The position numbers and the translations under genes are program-made. DNA of 64,000 bases from Saposhnikovia divaricata. Its lineage: Eukaryota; Streptophyta; Magnoliopsida; Apiales; Apiaceae. Positions 48,896-60,336 of this stretch are shown here, in pieces (position 1 is the stretch's first letter; every line of letters begins with the position of its first letter). Below the pieces are notes generated by a model that ran no database searches, was not told where the DNA came from, and saw only the letters and a list, made by a program, of their open reading frames with translations. The DNA is taken from contig CM071601.1 in assembly GCA_036435485.1 (NCBI GenBank), positions 185,602,939-185,666,938 of the forward strand. The letters are read 5' to 3'.

Positions 48896-48934
48896 GGTGC
48901 GTTATTTGAATTTCGAGGACGAAATTCTTTTAAC

Positions 48935-48944
48935 GGGGGAAGAA
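48935..48944 (+). other. Polypurine tract
   Basis: gggggaagaa lies directly against the start of the 3' LTR, where the plus-strand primer of an LTR element is expected. This position helps fix the LTR start at TATAAAACCCC. Confidence 0.85.
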
Positions 48945-51812
48945 TATAAAACCCCACTATTTTAATTTAATTATTTCATTATCTACAATTTAGATTATAT
49001 TAATTATGTCTAAATGGGTGTTAATTTATATTTTATTCTAGAAGTATCTAGAATTTAGTAGAGGAGTTCTACTCAACCTCTCAGAAATTAGTGATAAGTT
49101 TAAAATTTGTTTAAGTGATATATTTTAAATTTACCTCTAATTAAATGATACATATCCTAGTACTACTATAAATATAATGTAGTAATGTTATTTTGAGGGT
49201 GTACAGTCGTGTTGAGGAGTTACACTCGGGTAAATATGGAGTTAGTTAACTACTTACCTACTTCATGAGCTAAGTTAATATGGAGTGAATATATATTTAT
49301 GCTATGTGTTTTTATGGTACAGGATCAGGATGATCAACCGTGAGATATAGCTAGGTAATCTCGTGTACCAAGAAAGGTACGACTAGTTGAGTGATAATAT
49401 ATTATATTATGTTAAGTAAAATTTTATATGGATGTTGATGTAAGATACTAATTACATATTTTATGTATAGGTTTTCAGTGCTCATCTCTCAATCCGTATG
49501 TGTTTGTTTGGGTTTTAAATTCCACGCCATATAATTGTAAGTTTTACTGTATTCTTTTGTATTGTTAATATGCCAATTTGTACATCTTATTTAATTATGT
49601 GTCCACTTCATTTTGAGAGGTTAAATTGATTTTGATGATTATGGGTGTATCATATTTTGTCAGAAGTATGATATTTTGCTATTTTATTATTTTTAATATT
49701 GAGTGGAGATTTATTTATTTATTTATTAATATTATTGTTAGTGATTTTTAAATCATTAAATGTTGAGATTACATATATTTATATGTCATTTCTTTTCTTT
49801 TTATTTAAAAATGATACTTTATAAATGAAATACGTGTTCTAAACGTTCTTTTACGGTAAATGTATTTTGTTAGTACTAATATTGCCTGGTTATTGTTTTG
49901 TATAATTTTAGTTTTGGTGTTATTTATATTATAGTTAATTTGCTAAGTTACTTGAGTATGCATGCATGTACTGTAGTTTGTAGCGCAGTGAAGCCTCGGT
50001 AGTCGGTACTGGGTAGTAGTAGGCTATATTGTTGACATTTGGTTTTTTTTTTTTGGATTGATACTAGTAGACTATAGTATTTACTTATTCATTTGATTTA
50101 TTTTATTTAATGATATTGGTGTGTTGTCAGATACATACAATACCATAGTAGTGTATTCTGTGAGATTGAGTTAGTACCATCATATTCTGTGTGAATTAGC
50201 TTTGTGTCATATAATTATGATAATTATTTAATTGTTACTTTCGTGAATTTAAGTATTTTAAAGGAATACGAATTATTTTGTAGATATGTCATGATTTTCT
50301 AATTTGTGACGTGAGCTTCTTTTTACTGGTAAGCACATTGATTCTTCTAGTTAAGTACTCTGTGAGTGAATATATTTATTAATTGATATTTTGCTTGTTT
50401 GATTCTATTGATTATTTTATTTTTGTATCGATATTTGTATTTATCGATTTTGATTTGTTATATTAAATTGTGGTTTATTGATTTCTGGTGCATGACCGAG
50501 CCACTCTGGTTACGTCATTTTTATAATTATTTCTCCGGCTGGTGATAATCTATATAGTCAATATGTGGTTATGGTTCTATGTACGTACAGTTGTTTCTTT
50601 AGTTACTTATTGGCCTTGATATTTAATAAATAGAATCGTTAGTATATTATTATGTTTTAATTCTAATTTATGGTTACGGAATTCGTTTTTAGATTCAAAT
50701 AAGGACTATTAGCTGTACACCTGATTTCGGATATTTTACGGTTAACTCAATATTAATATCAGGTATGAATTTTTGGCTCTTTCTTTTCAATTAATAAATA
50801 TTCGTTAAATTTATTGTGGGTTCCTTTTCTAAAATTGTGACCTTATTGTACTCCATGTGTACCTAATTGTACACATTCTCAGTTTCGTTTCGAATTCCTT
50901 ATTTTTTTTCGAATTCCTTATTTTTGGATATATTGTTGCTTTGACTCGTACATATTGTTTTATTTCGCATTTTCTTGCGACATTCTTTATTTTATTTCGT
51001 TTCGTGCAACGAGTCAAACAACCTTTGTAACTTATTTGTAATTGGGCTCTTAGACCGATCTGTGTGGGTTAATCACAGACAATGTTCACATGGAGTTCGG
51101 AATAAAGGTGAACTAGGCACCTACTCGTATCGGTGGGTGAGTATACGAGCACGTCCCTGGGGTATGGGATGTGATTAGATCATGATCGCTATTGTATCGT
51201 TGGGATGTTTTATACATTCCTTATTTCTTCTTCTGGATTACCGAAGAAGAAACCATTGTCCTGTACTTCTTCGCTGGTGATTGGAGTTAGCGAGTATAGT
51301 TTTGTGTAAGAGACCCATATTGTACCCACCTTACTTGCTATTCGGGCTTATTTAAGTTTCATTATTAACTCAGTTGTTTTAAATTATTATCGCATTAATT
51401 CGTATACCATTGATAATTGTTTCAAATTTATTATTGATCTCTATCTCATTTTCACTTCAAATTCGGTGTCGGTAAGACACGATTCACTCATACTTAAATT
51501 TCATATTTTATTTAGATTATATTCGTACAAAGCATTTGGCTCACTCTTTATTGTTTCCTTTCCGCAGGTAAATAGGGGTAAAGCAGGGAAGAGTGATGAG
51601 TGCCACCCAGTCTTTAGTAGAGTTTTGGATTTAGTGAATTTGTTTATCATGAAAACTTATTTACTTGGTTTCGAACTTTATTAGTTTCATTATTTTGGAT
51701 ATTTGGACCTCGTACTTTTAGTTGGATTATTGACATTGGTTTATTGCAGATTAATATGATTTGGAATCGTTTAATTTATATAGCCTTATTGTTATATTAG
51801 TAGGGTGTTACA
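48945..51812 (+). repeat. 3' LTR
   Basis: 2868 bp with the same ends as the 5' LTR and the solo LTR in A1. It is followed by the cgtgc duplication and then the second half of the Helitron palindrome, with one substitution (cacgag for cacggg). Confidence 0.9.
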
Positions 51813-52760
51813 CGTGCAATGCACGAGTTTCTTATATTATATTATAAATTATATTTATTATTATAATTATGTTTTTATATAATCATTTTTTTTAATAATT
51901 TTAATTTAATATAATTTAATATACTCATGTTTATAGATTATACTAATGTTTCTTTATTATAAACAACGTATACAATTTTTAATATATTTTATTAATAATT
52001 GAGAATTATGCTGTAATATTTTCGAGTATATATTAATTATTGTAAGATTTGTTGTAAATTAAAAAGGTAACGTGTTTTAATTATAAAGGGAATATTAATG
52101 ATTGAAAGATATGATACGATTGATCTTTTTATGTATTTATAATAGGTAATATCTTCAATTAAAAGTAAATGTGAAAAAGTCAATCGACTAATTACCATTA
52201 AATATATTATGTTATTATTTATTTTAGGTGTTATATTTTTCTTGAAAATTATGGTGTGATATTTTCGGGTATAAATTAATGATTGTAAGATTTGTTTTAA
52301 ATTAAAATGTAACGTGTTTAATTCGAAAGAAAATATTAATGATCGAAAGATATGATACGATTGGTATTTTTAGGTGTTTATAAAAGTTAATATGTTTAAC
52401 TAAAAGTAAATGTGAAAAAGGCAATCGACTAATTACCATTAATTTTATTATACTAATGTGAAAAAGGCAATCGACTAATTACCATTAATTTTATCATGTT
52501 AATCGACTAATTACCATTAATTATAACGTGTTTTAATTCAAAAGGAAATATTAATGATGGAAAGATATGATACGATTGATGTTTTTAGGTGTTTATAAAA
52601 GCTAATATCTCGACTAATTACCATTAATTATATTATGTTATTATTTATTTTAGGTGTATTTATTTTCCTTTATAATTAAGGGTAAATAAGTAAATTCACT
52701 CAGTACCAAAAAACAGGTACCAAAACTTTCAATGTTTCGGCTTTTATATAATAGTATAGA

Positions 52761-54125
52761 TATGTTAGAAAAAATTAATTACATGTCTTTTTCATAAATT
52801 TGAATTATCATTTTATATAAATTTGAATCCTTTATATAATTTTTTTTCTATTTTAGAAATGTTAATTTTGTTAATTACACATCTTTCTTATAATTTCAAA
52901 ATCTTCCTTATATTCAAATTTATTTTCTGTTTTGAATATGTTAAAGTAAAATTTAATTATTAATATTTCCTTTTCATTCTGAACATGTAAAAAAGGTAAT
53001 TATATTTATTCTTTAAAAAATTGTTTTTTTATATTTTGAACACATAATTAAATATATATAAACAATAAAATAAACTATTTACATATTCTTCTTATTTATA
53101 CCAATTTGTGTCACGTTTTTTTTAGACCGACACGCGTTTTACAAATATTAAGCTCACATAATAATAAAAATTAATTAATAAATAAAAAAGTAAAATATTT
53201 CAGCTTGCATTATGGATTACAAAATGATCCAATCCGACAGGTATTGCAATTAATATGATCCAACTTGCTCAGATGATTGGATTTTACCAGAACCAAATTT
53301 TTGAAAATTCTAGAATTGAATTTGAATTTATATTTTTTTGATAGAGTATGAATTTTGATATGAATATGTTAAAAATATTTTTAACAAATTTTTAGGTAAT
53401 TATTTTTTATAAATATATTTTCCCTAAAATTTAGGATATTAAAAAGAAAATTTAATTTTTAATATTCAAATTAAAGATAAATTCGAATTCTCTTTCCCTA
53501 TAAATAGAAAACCTTTTATATTTCGAATAGGTTAATAATTATTTTCTTCCTAACAAATTTAGATATTAAAAAGGAAATTTAATTTTTTTATATTTAAATT
53601 AGATGAGCTCTAGAAAAAAAATAAGTAATATAATTTAGACGATTTCAAATTGTTTGAGAATTTTTCTTTATACAATAATAAAGATTGAAATGCATATCTA
53701 GTTAGCAAAAAAGATGTGCAGATATTAAAAAAAAAAAAAAAGAATTTGTAACAACGGTTTAAAAAAAAAAAAAATTGTAACAACAAATTTTCAAATTGTT
53801 ACGGGAGGCCGGGAGGAATGGAGTGTTGACCGGCGGCCGCTGCACAAGAACAAACCCTTGGCGAGCAAGTTTTATTACCGTTGGTAACACTTTCCCATCT
53901 CAACTCAAAATCCCTTCTTTCCTCTCTGCGATTTCTCTATTTATATCTCTCTCTGTGCATCTCTCCCTCTCAATCTCTCTGTATCTCTCTTCTCTGTTGT
54001 GTTCCTGTTTTTTTAGTGCTCTTCCTTCCCTATATTTCCGTGCGCATCTTCGATTTCAGATTTACAAACATATAAACTACATATTACTATTACAAGAATA
54101 CAACAAGGATTGGGGTTTGATCATA
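52761..54125 (+). promoter_or_regulatory. Upstream region and leader of NAC gene A2
   Basis: Homologue of 26311-27675: AT-rich distal region, TATA-like cctataaata (about 53499), two poly(A) runs, and the CT-rich leader. It shows only scattered substitutions relative to B1. Confidence 0.55.
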
Positions 54126-55184
54126 ATGTCGAAAAAACTGATCGATCTTCCTCCGGGATTTAGGTTCAAGCCAAGGGATGATGAACTCATCAATTACTAT
54201 CTGAAACCTAGAATTATGGGACAAAAACTCCCATGTAACATTATCAGTGATGATGTTCAAGTTTACGCCCCTGATTCTACTCCATGGCTGTTGTTTGATC
54301 TCAACGATCCTGATTCTTGGATCGACTCCACAACAAACGCTGAGAAGACTCTTTATGTGTTTACGTCCTTATCTAAGATAGCTACTAATCCCATACAAAC
54401 TACTAGAACAAGATGTAATACCCATAAGGGGGCTGGTTGCGGGGCCTGGGTACAAAAAACAAAGCGTCTTCCCATAATTGATCGGGATGATAAGGTGATT
54501 GGGGGGAAAAGGATGTTGAATTTCGTGATTCATGACATTGATGCTCAATTTGATCTCGATAAGGCTGTTTATTTTAAGATGCATGAGTACTCTTTATGGG
54601 GGATTAATGACAATTTGGGTTCTGATCTTGTTCTTTGCAAGATTACTTTCGATCCTTGTAAGAAATCCTTTTGTAAGTTGGCTACCAAAACAACTGATCA
54701 AGTTTCAAGACGAGGTCGTAAACCCCAAAATAAAAAACCGAACAATAAGAATCTTCAAGGAAGCAGTACTTTGACGTCCGAAAGAGTGCCTGTAACGAGT
54801 ACTACTGTTTACGAGGAAAGTACTAGTTCACATCCAGAAAGTTTGGTTGCGATAGATGCTAGTGTTGGTAATGGTGATTGGTCTGCAACTGCTCCTTATA
54901 ACATTGGTGTTCAAGGCTTCGATGAGTTTGATAAGGGACTGTGTTTTCATGGCCAAGGAGGTGAGGGCCTGTGTTTTGATGGCCTAGGTGGTGAGGGCCA
55001 TTTTTTTGATGGCCTAGGTGGTGAGGAGGATCTTCACGAGTCTTTCGACATAGCTGGGTTCATGGAGTATATGAAGTCCAATCCAGAAGTGGAGCCACTT
55101 GAAGACAAAACTATCCACGTGCTTGGAAAAAGAAAATCTGCAGAGGAAGATGATTCGTGTCAAGCTAAGAAAATGTGTTTTTGA
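54126..55184 (+). CDS. NAC-domain transcription factor, intact copy A2
   Basis: Intronless, 352 aa, with the same architecture as B1, including the three 10-residue Gly-rich repeats and C-terminal basic motif. Five of the differences seen fall in or near the NAC domain: WMLLDL is WLLFDL (two changes, 54-59), APNPK is ATNPI (two changes, 86-90) and VQRTK is VQKTK (109-113). One C-terminal change, KSKPE to KSNPE, is also seen in A1. The truncated A1 copy agrees with B1 at the NAC-domain sites, so these changes are specific to A2. Two lie beside the subdomain C region that contacts DNA in the family, so binding could be affected; that is inference. Confidence 0.9.
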   Translation: MSKKLIDLPPGFRFKPRDDELINYYLKPRIMGQKLPCNIISDDVQVYAPDSTPWLLFDLNDPDSWIDSTTNAEKTLYVFTSLSKIATNPIQTTRTRCNTHKGAGCGAWVQKTKRLPIIDRDDKVIGGKRMLNFVIHDIDAQFDLDKAVYFKMHEYSLWGINDNLGSDLVLCKITFDPCKKSFCKLATKTTDQVSRRGRKPQNKKPNNKNLQGSSTLTSERVPVTSTTVYEESTSSHPESLVAIDASVGNGDWSATAPYNIGVQGFDEFDKGLCFHGQGGEGLCFDGLGGEGHFFDGLGGEEDLHESFDIAGFMEYMKSNPEVEPLEDKTIHVLGKRKSAEEDDSCQAKKMCF

Positions 55185-55420
55185 GATTATTAGAAACAGC
55201 AGCTTGAGTTAGTGATAGATGAATGCATTACTTGTTGTCCATACATAGGATGTTGCTATGAATGCAAATATTGTATGAGTTTTCTCCCGAAGTTGTTTTA
55301 GTTCTATGGTTTGTTTGGTATTTCTGTTTACTAATCAAAACGATAAGACAAAAACAGACCGTTAAATAAAAGTTAGTTTTAACTATAGTTATCATTAAAT
55401 CTAGCTATACGTATTAGTTA

Positions 55421-55883
55421 ATGTATCAGGAGAAACTAGCAGGAAGGCTTACAGAGGTGATGAGGCAGAGATCCTCGAGCCTATGTTTCAGTGACAAAGA
55501 AGTTAGTGGCATTGCTAGTGTGAAATGGTTTTGTAGTTGTGGTTACTGCTTTTGTAACTATGTATATTTTGTTGGCTTGTGGAATTTTTGTATCATCTTA
55601 GGAAATCCTGGGGCCGTTCTATTTAGACTAAAAGTTTCTTCTTTATTGATTTTCAGAGATGTTGTGATGAAAACCGCCATTGGTGATCTCAGAGATCTAG
55701 CTGATACCTGGAAAGTCATGCAGGTGCTTTATTTCAGCAATTAATGTGAAGTAAAACATTTCAAATGGATGCTTGTCCACTAATGACCATTTTGTTCAAG
55801 GAATTAGGTTAGTGTTCCCCTTTGGCTATCAGGCTTGCTATTTCTGGTTCAAATAAAAGCTGGTTAGCTATTGGGCATTTGAG
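55421..55883 (+). other. Unidentified exon-like fragment downstream of NAC, A2
   Basis: Same fragment as in B1 (MYQEKLAGRLTEVMRQRSSS, later DLRDLADTWKVMQ, then a second open piece ending at GAG|GTAAGT). Not recognised. 55185-55420 is NAC 3' flank. Confidence 0.35.
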
Positions 55884-57389
55884 GTAAGTTATTTTATATT
55901 GATTTGAGTGGTAAATAGCATCGACATGCATTGTACAGGTTTTGTTTGCGAAGTGTAATATGAAAGGTTCTTTTGTATATGCATTCCCATCATACTCTTA
56001 GTTGCAGTTGTATTTCGTAAATCTGCCATTAAATAAATAGGATTGATCAAGGGATAACATACTTCAAAGGCTCTTCTGTTTGATGGGAAGTAGGAAGTAT
56101 TGGTACTGGAGCTGCTGAGTGCTGAGTGGAAACTGATGGATTAAAAACACTCTGAAGCCTTAAAAAAGATATGAAAGATGCTCCTGTTTACAATTTTTTT
56201 TTTATTTTATTAATTTGAATTTACGGTTATATCTGGTCTGGCCTTAATAGATTTTGACAGTTAAAAAATCAAATTCTGGAAAAGAGAAGAATAAGGACTT
56301 TTTCTTTGTGAAATTACTGCTTTATTCTTATATGGGGAACTTTTTCTTGAATCAGTTGACGAAACAGGCATTGTACGATATGCAAGAAATTAACATCAAG
56401 TCCATAAGACGAAATTTATGCGAGAAACACATACATGGACTGTATACACCCATGAGGCTGAGGGGATTCAAATATCTTTGAATTGACTCCCAGTTGATTA
56501 TATGTAGTGGAGTTGCATGTACTGAGACTGACTCTCTGTTATTGCCTTCTTCACTTGTCTGCCTTCCCTTTTCTTCACCTTTATTTCTTTATCAGCACTT
56601 TCTAGTAGCCCAGCATATGACATGCACATGTACTGCTCCTTCACCACACAAAACACACACAGGAGTAAAAATGTCCACAGGAGTATAAATGTCGACACAA
56701 CCCACAAACACAACTCGAATCCAGGATTCAATTATTAATATAATTACAGAGTAAAACCTGAAATGACACGACACAACTCAACTGAGTCAAAAATGTTCTG
56801 ATATTACTCTTTATTGAAAATTTGTTTCTTTAAACTTGTACATCTATTTTTAAAATTGAACTTCAGCAAATTTCACCACAACACTAGATTGACATGTTTA
56901 ACGACCTGAAACATAAAACCGCCTCCCTTACGCGTGTACACACACAAATACGCGCACACCATATAAATTGCTGCGTGTATTAAATGTCAAAATATAATAA
57001 TTAGTTACCTGGATTTAACAGCATGTGCCATGTTGCCTGGTAAGATCTACTGCCATATGCAGCACTTGGTTATCTTGCCTTCTACAATTTGGTCATCTAA
57101 ACTTTTGTCCATTAATTCATGTTGTGTTTATGAAGAGGTTGAGGCGCAACTGGAAAATGTACATGTCTGATTAAGATGTATCCTTTTGCTTCTGGTTGAT
57201 AGGAAATTGAAGGTTAGTGCCAGACTACCGAAGTTTCCTAGTGGTATTCAGTTATGATCTTTTTTTTTTAATTCTTGTTTATTCTGTTTACTATTCATCT
57301 TTTGATAGAAAAATTATATTGCAACAATATCAAAGTGAAGATTATGTTCGTGAAACCTCACGAGATCAATTTTATTATTTATTGTTGTA
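55884..57389. other. Intergenic, no gene supported
   Basis: Homologue of 13971-15473, with the 75-codon frame (56254-56481) open as in B1. CA-rich tracts are near 56640 and 56940. Nothing else is recognised. Confidence 0.6.
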
Positions 57390-57768
57390 AGCAAGTCCAA
57401 TGCTAGATGCTAAATTGCTATTGCTATAATATAAAACCAAAAAGTGAATTTTGGTGCTAAAATAAAACTCACCCTCCAAAGCTAGTTCTATATCTAGTTT
57501 CAAATTTAACCAACTTTTTTAACTTTTACCTAACTCTTTTAACTTTTATTGAATATTCTCAACAAACTCATCTCATTCTAGTTAAATGATGATGTGGCAT
57601 GGATGCATAAATGCATCCTTGGTTTCAAATTTAGCACCAAGGATGCATAATATAGCAATAGCAATAAGAATGCATCCAATTATAGCACCCCTTTGGAGAT
57701 GAGTGTTTTAGCACTTGATGCTATAATATAGCAATAGCACCAAGGATAGCATTGCATTGGACTTGCTC
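57390..57768. mobile_element. MITE with AGCAAGTCCAATGC termini, A2
   Basis: Same MITE and site as in A1 and B1, with the same inverted ends. Confidence 0.7.
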
Positions 57769-59168
57769 TAATGTTGTTACATTACAAGCTGTAATCTTCA
57801 CCAGTGCCATCATTAAAAAAGGTAGTTACACATTGAGGATTTAAACCTTCGACTTCCTGCAAGGGGGGTGAAGGTGATACCACTATGCAGTAGGCACTGT
57901 CCGCCATCAATTGTGGGTAACAATTATTAATCCTACATATAAATCTATATCACTATCACCATTATTGATAGTATCCAGCTGTTGTAGGTTTATACTTCGG
58001 CCCCCCTGGTATGAATTAAACATTTCTGTGAATTTTGAAAGAGCTTAGTAGGTTAATTAAATATGTTATTAGTTGAATACCTGAAGGCATCATTAATAGG
58101 TAAGCTATTGTCTACCGACGGCAGTTGATTATCTAAGCTTTTGTGTTAATGAATGAATAGAACAGATTGCTGGAAGGTGTCATGTATATATTAGTTTGTG
58201 CTGTATTGTAGACCTTTTTGGTAGTGCTCCTAAATTCAACCCTAAAAAATCCTCAACACTAACCACTGTCCATTTTTGTCCATCACATTTGATATGTCAT
58301 TCCATTTCTTGAAAATTACCATTTCAGATTTTTTTTAGCATTCTTTTTGCATACATGGAAGAAAGGCATTAATTGGATTGATTTCGACAGTCAAAACTAT
58401 AGCACATCCAAACAGCAGTCATATACACTACTGTTGAAGCAAAAGCAGAACATCGATTACCAGAAAATGTATAGACTGATAATTATCATGAGATATTTTC
58501 CACTAGTGCTCATCTCAGTTTTTCCTAACACTGTGGAGCTGAACATAGTAGTGTAATATATACATTAATTATTTACTAAGGTTCAGAATCTTTTTAAATA
58601 AAAATCTTAAGTAGAAACTATGCATATGAAATGAAACAAAATCTAGCACTGGATTCAATATATAATTAGCATGTTGAATCTAAAACAAAATGATCCATAC
58701 TTTAGGTTAGGGTCGGTAAAAGTACTACGACATTGAGAAATTAAAGATCTAACATGCTGAATTCTGTTTAACCTTTGTATTCTCAGATTTCTATTTATTA
58801 TTGTTATCTAAACCCGTGTGTTTGGTACATAGGTGATTGGAATTGAATGGAAATATGTCTAAACCATGCAATGTTTTTGATGATGCAAGCAATCTAATTC
58901 TGTATCCTCTTTTGATGGGACATAAGATGTTGGTGCAGTTGACTTGTAGCTTGTGGCTTAAAGGTAATGCATCTCATCATCCTTGTTGTGTACCTATTAG
59001 GTGGAATGCACCAATATCAGTCTATCACTACATGCAGGCTGCAGCTCTTTATAAATTAAGCCACTTTCTTTCTGCATCCTGTAAGGTAAAAGCAGTTTTT
59101 TTCCCTTCATTTTCTTGCCATCACCATACCATAAGTTCAACTCTTGTATATTGCTGAAGAAACAAGTC
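57769..59168 (+). other. Intergenic and upstream region of the PSY-like gene, A2
   Basis: Homologue of 15857-17252. No gene is supported; the last 330 bp is the presumed PSY leader and promoter. Confidence 0.5.
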
Positions 59169-59685
59169 ATGGTTCCTAGAACCAAGACTTTTCTTATTGT
59201 TTTTCTTGTACTATGCATTAGCCTCTGTCCAGGTAAACAATCTCAATCCCCTTACTGTTATGTCTTTTCTTTTTTAAGCATCGTGAGAAAACTACTTTTA
59301 ATTTATGTCATCTTTTGTATTTAGGCACTGTGGAAAGTTTCAATTATGGTGCAAAATCCACGTGCTCACTCCATGAGGTACATTTGTCGTGCATGCGGTA
59401 TTGTATACTTAATTACTCCATATCATGGAAGTGTTTTCAGGAAGATAAAAGCATACATGGATTGTTGCATATGTCCTTGTCATGATATATAGTTTAATTA
59501 TATTACCTTCAAAATTATCAAGAAACTGTGTTTGATCAATGTTATGTTTCTTTGTAAAGGATGGCACCATAAGAGTGAACTCAAGGAGGTTACTAAGTCA
59601 TGATGTGTTGGACTACGATGATGCTGGAGCAAAGACGAAACACGATCCAAGGGGTAGGAGAGGGGGTGGTAGCAAGAATGGTTGA
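59169..59685 (+). CDS. PSY: PSY-family tyrosine-sulfated peptide precursor, A2 (variant peptide)
   Basis: Exons are 59169-59232, 59325-59377 and 59560-59685, in phase, 80 aa. The signal peptide and propeptide equal A1. The signature reads DYDDAGAKTKHDP because codon 64 is AAG where the other two copies have AAC. The Asn lost here lies in the A-N-x-K-H-D-P core that is conserved in PSY peptides, so this product may bind its receptor differently or be inactive. The Tyr and its acidic context are unchanged. The call rests on the same features as A1; the substitution is read directly. Confidence 0.85.
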
Positions 59686-60336
59686 CGCAGAGTCCTTAGT
59701 GAAACAATGACTGTTAGAGAAGTTTTTAATGGAGAATTAGGATATATCTAATTAAGTGTACTTCATGTGAGGTTCTCTTGAAAATGCTCTTGTGACGGGT
59801 CACAAAATCAAGAACTTACGCCATATCGGTGATTGGTGAATAATAGTAATTCAGTCGCTTTTCCTGAATGAATCAGTAAGAGTAATTCAGTCATTTTTCC
59901 TGAATGAATCAGTACCGTATAAATCCTGGTTACAAGATGATCCCAATTTCTAAGTAAAGAAATTAAAATGCATCTGTGCAATAAGTAATATAATTTTACA
60001 TTTTTTTAAAGAAGATCTTAATTATACTAGACGTGTCACTTAAGATTCTTATTAAGCCTTATTCCATTTTAGAAATCCCTTGAACTTTTGATAATGTTGT
60101 TTTAATTCTTTCAAAATAGATTTATAATTATGGGATTGATGTGTCTGAGGATAACCTCAGGATTCTACCCGAGGTTAAAAGATTTTCAATTCACATTTAA
60201 GGGTATTCAGATAAATTAATGTAAAAAATTTGATATTTATAAAAATGCTCCTGCATGATCACTTACTTTATAGGCTCTTTATATTATAACCTCAGAAGAT
60301 ATCCCTCAGGTTGTTCAGACCCAATTTTCTTTATAA
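59686..60336. other. Inter-module spacer A2 to B2
   Basis: Same layout as 17767-18405, with the repeat of about 33 bp (about 59845-59913) and the segment beginning ctcctgcatgatc just before the truncated KH gene. No gene. Confidence 0.6.

Larger units (their letters stand above)
41425..51812 (+). mobile_element. Full-length Ty3/gypsy retrotransposon, chromovirus type (decayed)
   Basis: A 10.4-kb element with two LTRs of about 2.85 kb, a primer binding site, one gag-pol region in the order gag, protease, RT, RNase H, integrase, chromodomain-like tail, and a polypurine tract. It is flanked by a perfect 5-bp duplication, cgtgc (41420-41424 and 51813-51817). The domain order with integrase last places it in Ty3/gypsy. 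The long LTRs and C-terminal chromodomain-like motif suggest the Tekay/Del chromoviruses. The reading frame is broken at several points, so it cannot act on its own. Confidence 0.9.
41410..52760 (-). mobile_element. Helitron (minus strand) with nested full LTR retrotransposon, A2
   Basis: Same Helitron as in B1, with its 5' end at 52760 on the minus strand. It shares with A1 the loss of the outermost bases around the CTAA terminus. The retrotransposon (41425-51812) is inserted in one arm of its terminal palindrome. Helitron sequence proper is therefore 41410-41424 and 51813-52760. Confidence 0.7.
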
